Positions 32,678 through 32,796 of a stretch of 32,796 nucleotides of DNA are shown here, piece after piece (position 1 is the stretch's first letter; each line of letters starts with the position of its first letter). The DNA is taken from NCBI GenBank assembly GCA_028695965.1, contig JAQVHZ010000024.1, positions 1-32,796 on the forward strand, given 5' to 3'. The translations under genes and the position numbers were made by a program. Source of the stretch: Thermoguttaceae bacterium. Its GTDB lineage: Bacteria; Planctomycetota; Planctomycetia; Pirellulales; Thermoguttaceae. Under the pieces are notes generated by a model. The model did not search any database. It had not been told where the DNA came from and saw only the letters and a program-made list of their open reading frames with translations.

Positions 32678-32796
32678 TCACAATGCCAGTACGTTATCCT
32701 TTTCAAACGTTTGAAAATTTAATGTCATCATCGACATGACGTCGTTCTTATAGTCGGTTTCAAGCTTTGCCAAACAATCGTCGATTGCGGTCTTGA
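32678..32796 (-). CDS. 3' end of a minus-strand gene of unknown function, partial
   Basis: A minus-strand frame is open from the window edge to a TGA at 32678-32680. Its last 39 residues include AIDDCLAKLETDYKNDVM, a composition typical of a real protein; no family is recognised. It overlaps a 24-codon plus-strand frame that begins at ATG 32665, and only one of the two is likely to be real. Confidence 0.4.
   Translation of the reverse strand, partial: KTAIDDCLAKLETDYKNDVMSMMTLNFQTFEKDNVLAL

Noticed and set aside
1..32796. CRISPR arrays, tRNA and rRNA genes, insertion sequences
   Set aside because: No regularly spaced short repeats, cloverleaf sequence, rRNA segment or transposase motif was found on reading; the repeats present are protein-coding.

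Overview
The window looks like a piece of a Planctomycetota chromosome, possibly a gut-type Pirellulales/Thermoguttaceae-like lineage. The evidence is a Tat-type Gfo/Idh/MocA oxidoreductase pair behind a DoxX-like membrane protein, secreted pentapeptide proteins with recurring STWN(Y/W)K motifs, large Calx-beta surface proteins, and several GTG/TTG starts. The genus is inference. By eye there are three composition blocks: 1 to about 14 kb is intermediate, 14.3-27.6 kb is GC-rich housekeeping DNA, and 27.7-31.9 kb is clearly AT-rich and probably acquired.

Block 1 (1-14.1 kb) is a rearranged repeat region for secreted or surface proteins. A 5'-truncated Calx-beta protein with three 137-142 residue tandem units comes first. 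Three paralogous cassettes follow, each with a conserved leader and a secreted pentapeptide-repeat gene; the third copy carries a nonsense codon. Cassettes B and C both run on into the start of a lipoprotein gene. In C the lipoprotein is intact (13466-14068). In B the lipoprotein start is spliced in frame into a Calx-beta gene whose C-terminal half is a vertebrate-type protein-arginine deiminase (PAD), with the expected Asp, His, Asp and Cys catalytic residues all present. The chimera has lost any visible export signal. A secreted helical protein of unknown function lies between B and C.

Block 2 (14.4-27.6 kb) is ordinary chromosome. It holds a thioredoxin-fold protein converging through a bidirectional terminator on a cyclophilin and response-regulator pair, then rsmD with a long charged N-terminus, a TlpA-like redoxin, etfB-etfA with a terminator, and a DoxX-like protein with two Gfo/Idh/MocA oxidoreductases and a terminator. 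Both thioredoxin-fold proteins lack the CxxC pair. Both oxidoreductases carry a coiled-coil-like insertion.

Block 3 (27.7 kb to the end) is a defence island just past the last terminator. A near-consensus promoter leads to an overlapping operon of a C5-cytosine methyltransferase, an NgoFVII-type phospholipase-D-fold protein and an AlwI-type restriction endonuclease: one methylase with two different nuclease families. The NgoFVII-like member has Asn where the catalytic His is expected, so it may have lost cleavage activity. Beyond it, on the minus strand, is a fusion of the DpnI C-terminal winged helix with a DpnD/PcfM-like domain and no DpnI catalytic domain. The window ends in a perfect 38-bp palindrome overlaid on an exact TTGACA-17-TATAAT promoter, and the 3' end of a minus-strand gene.
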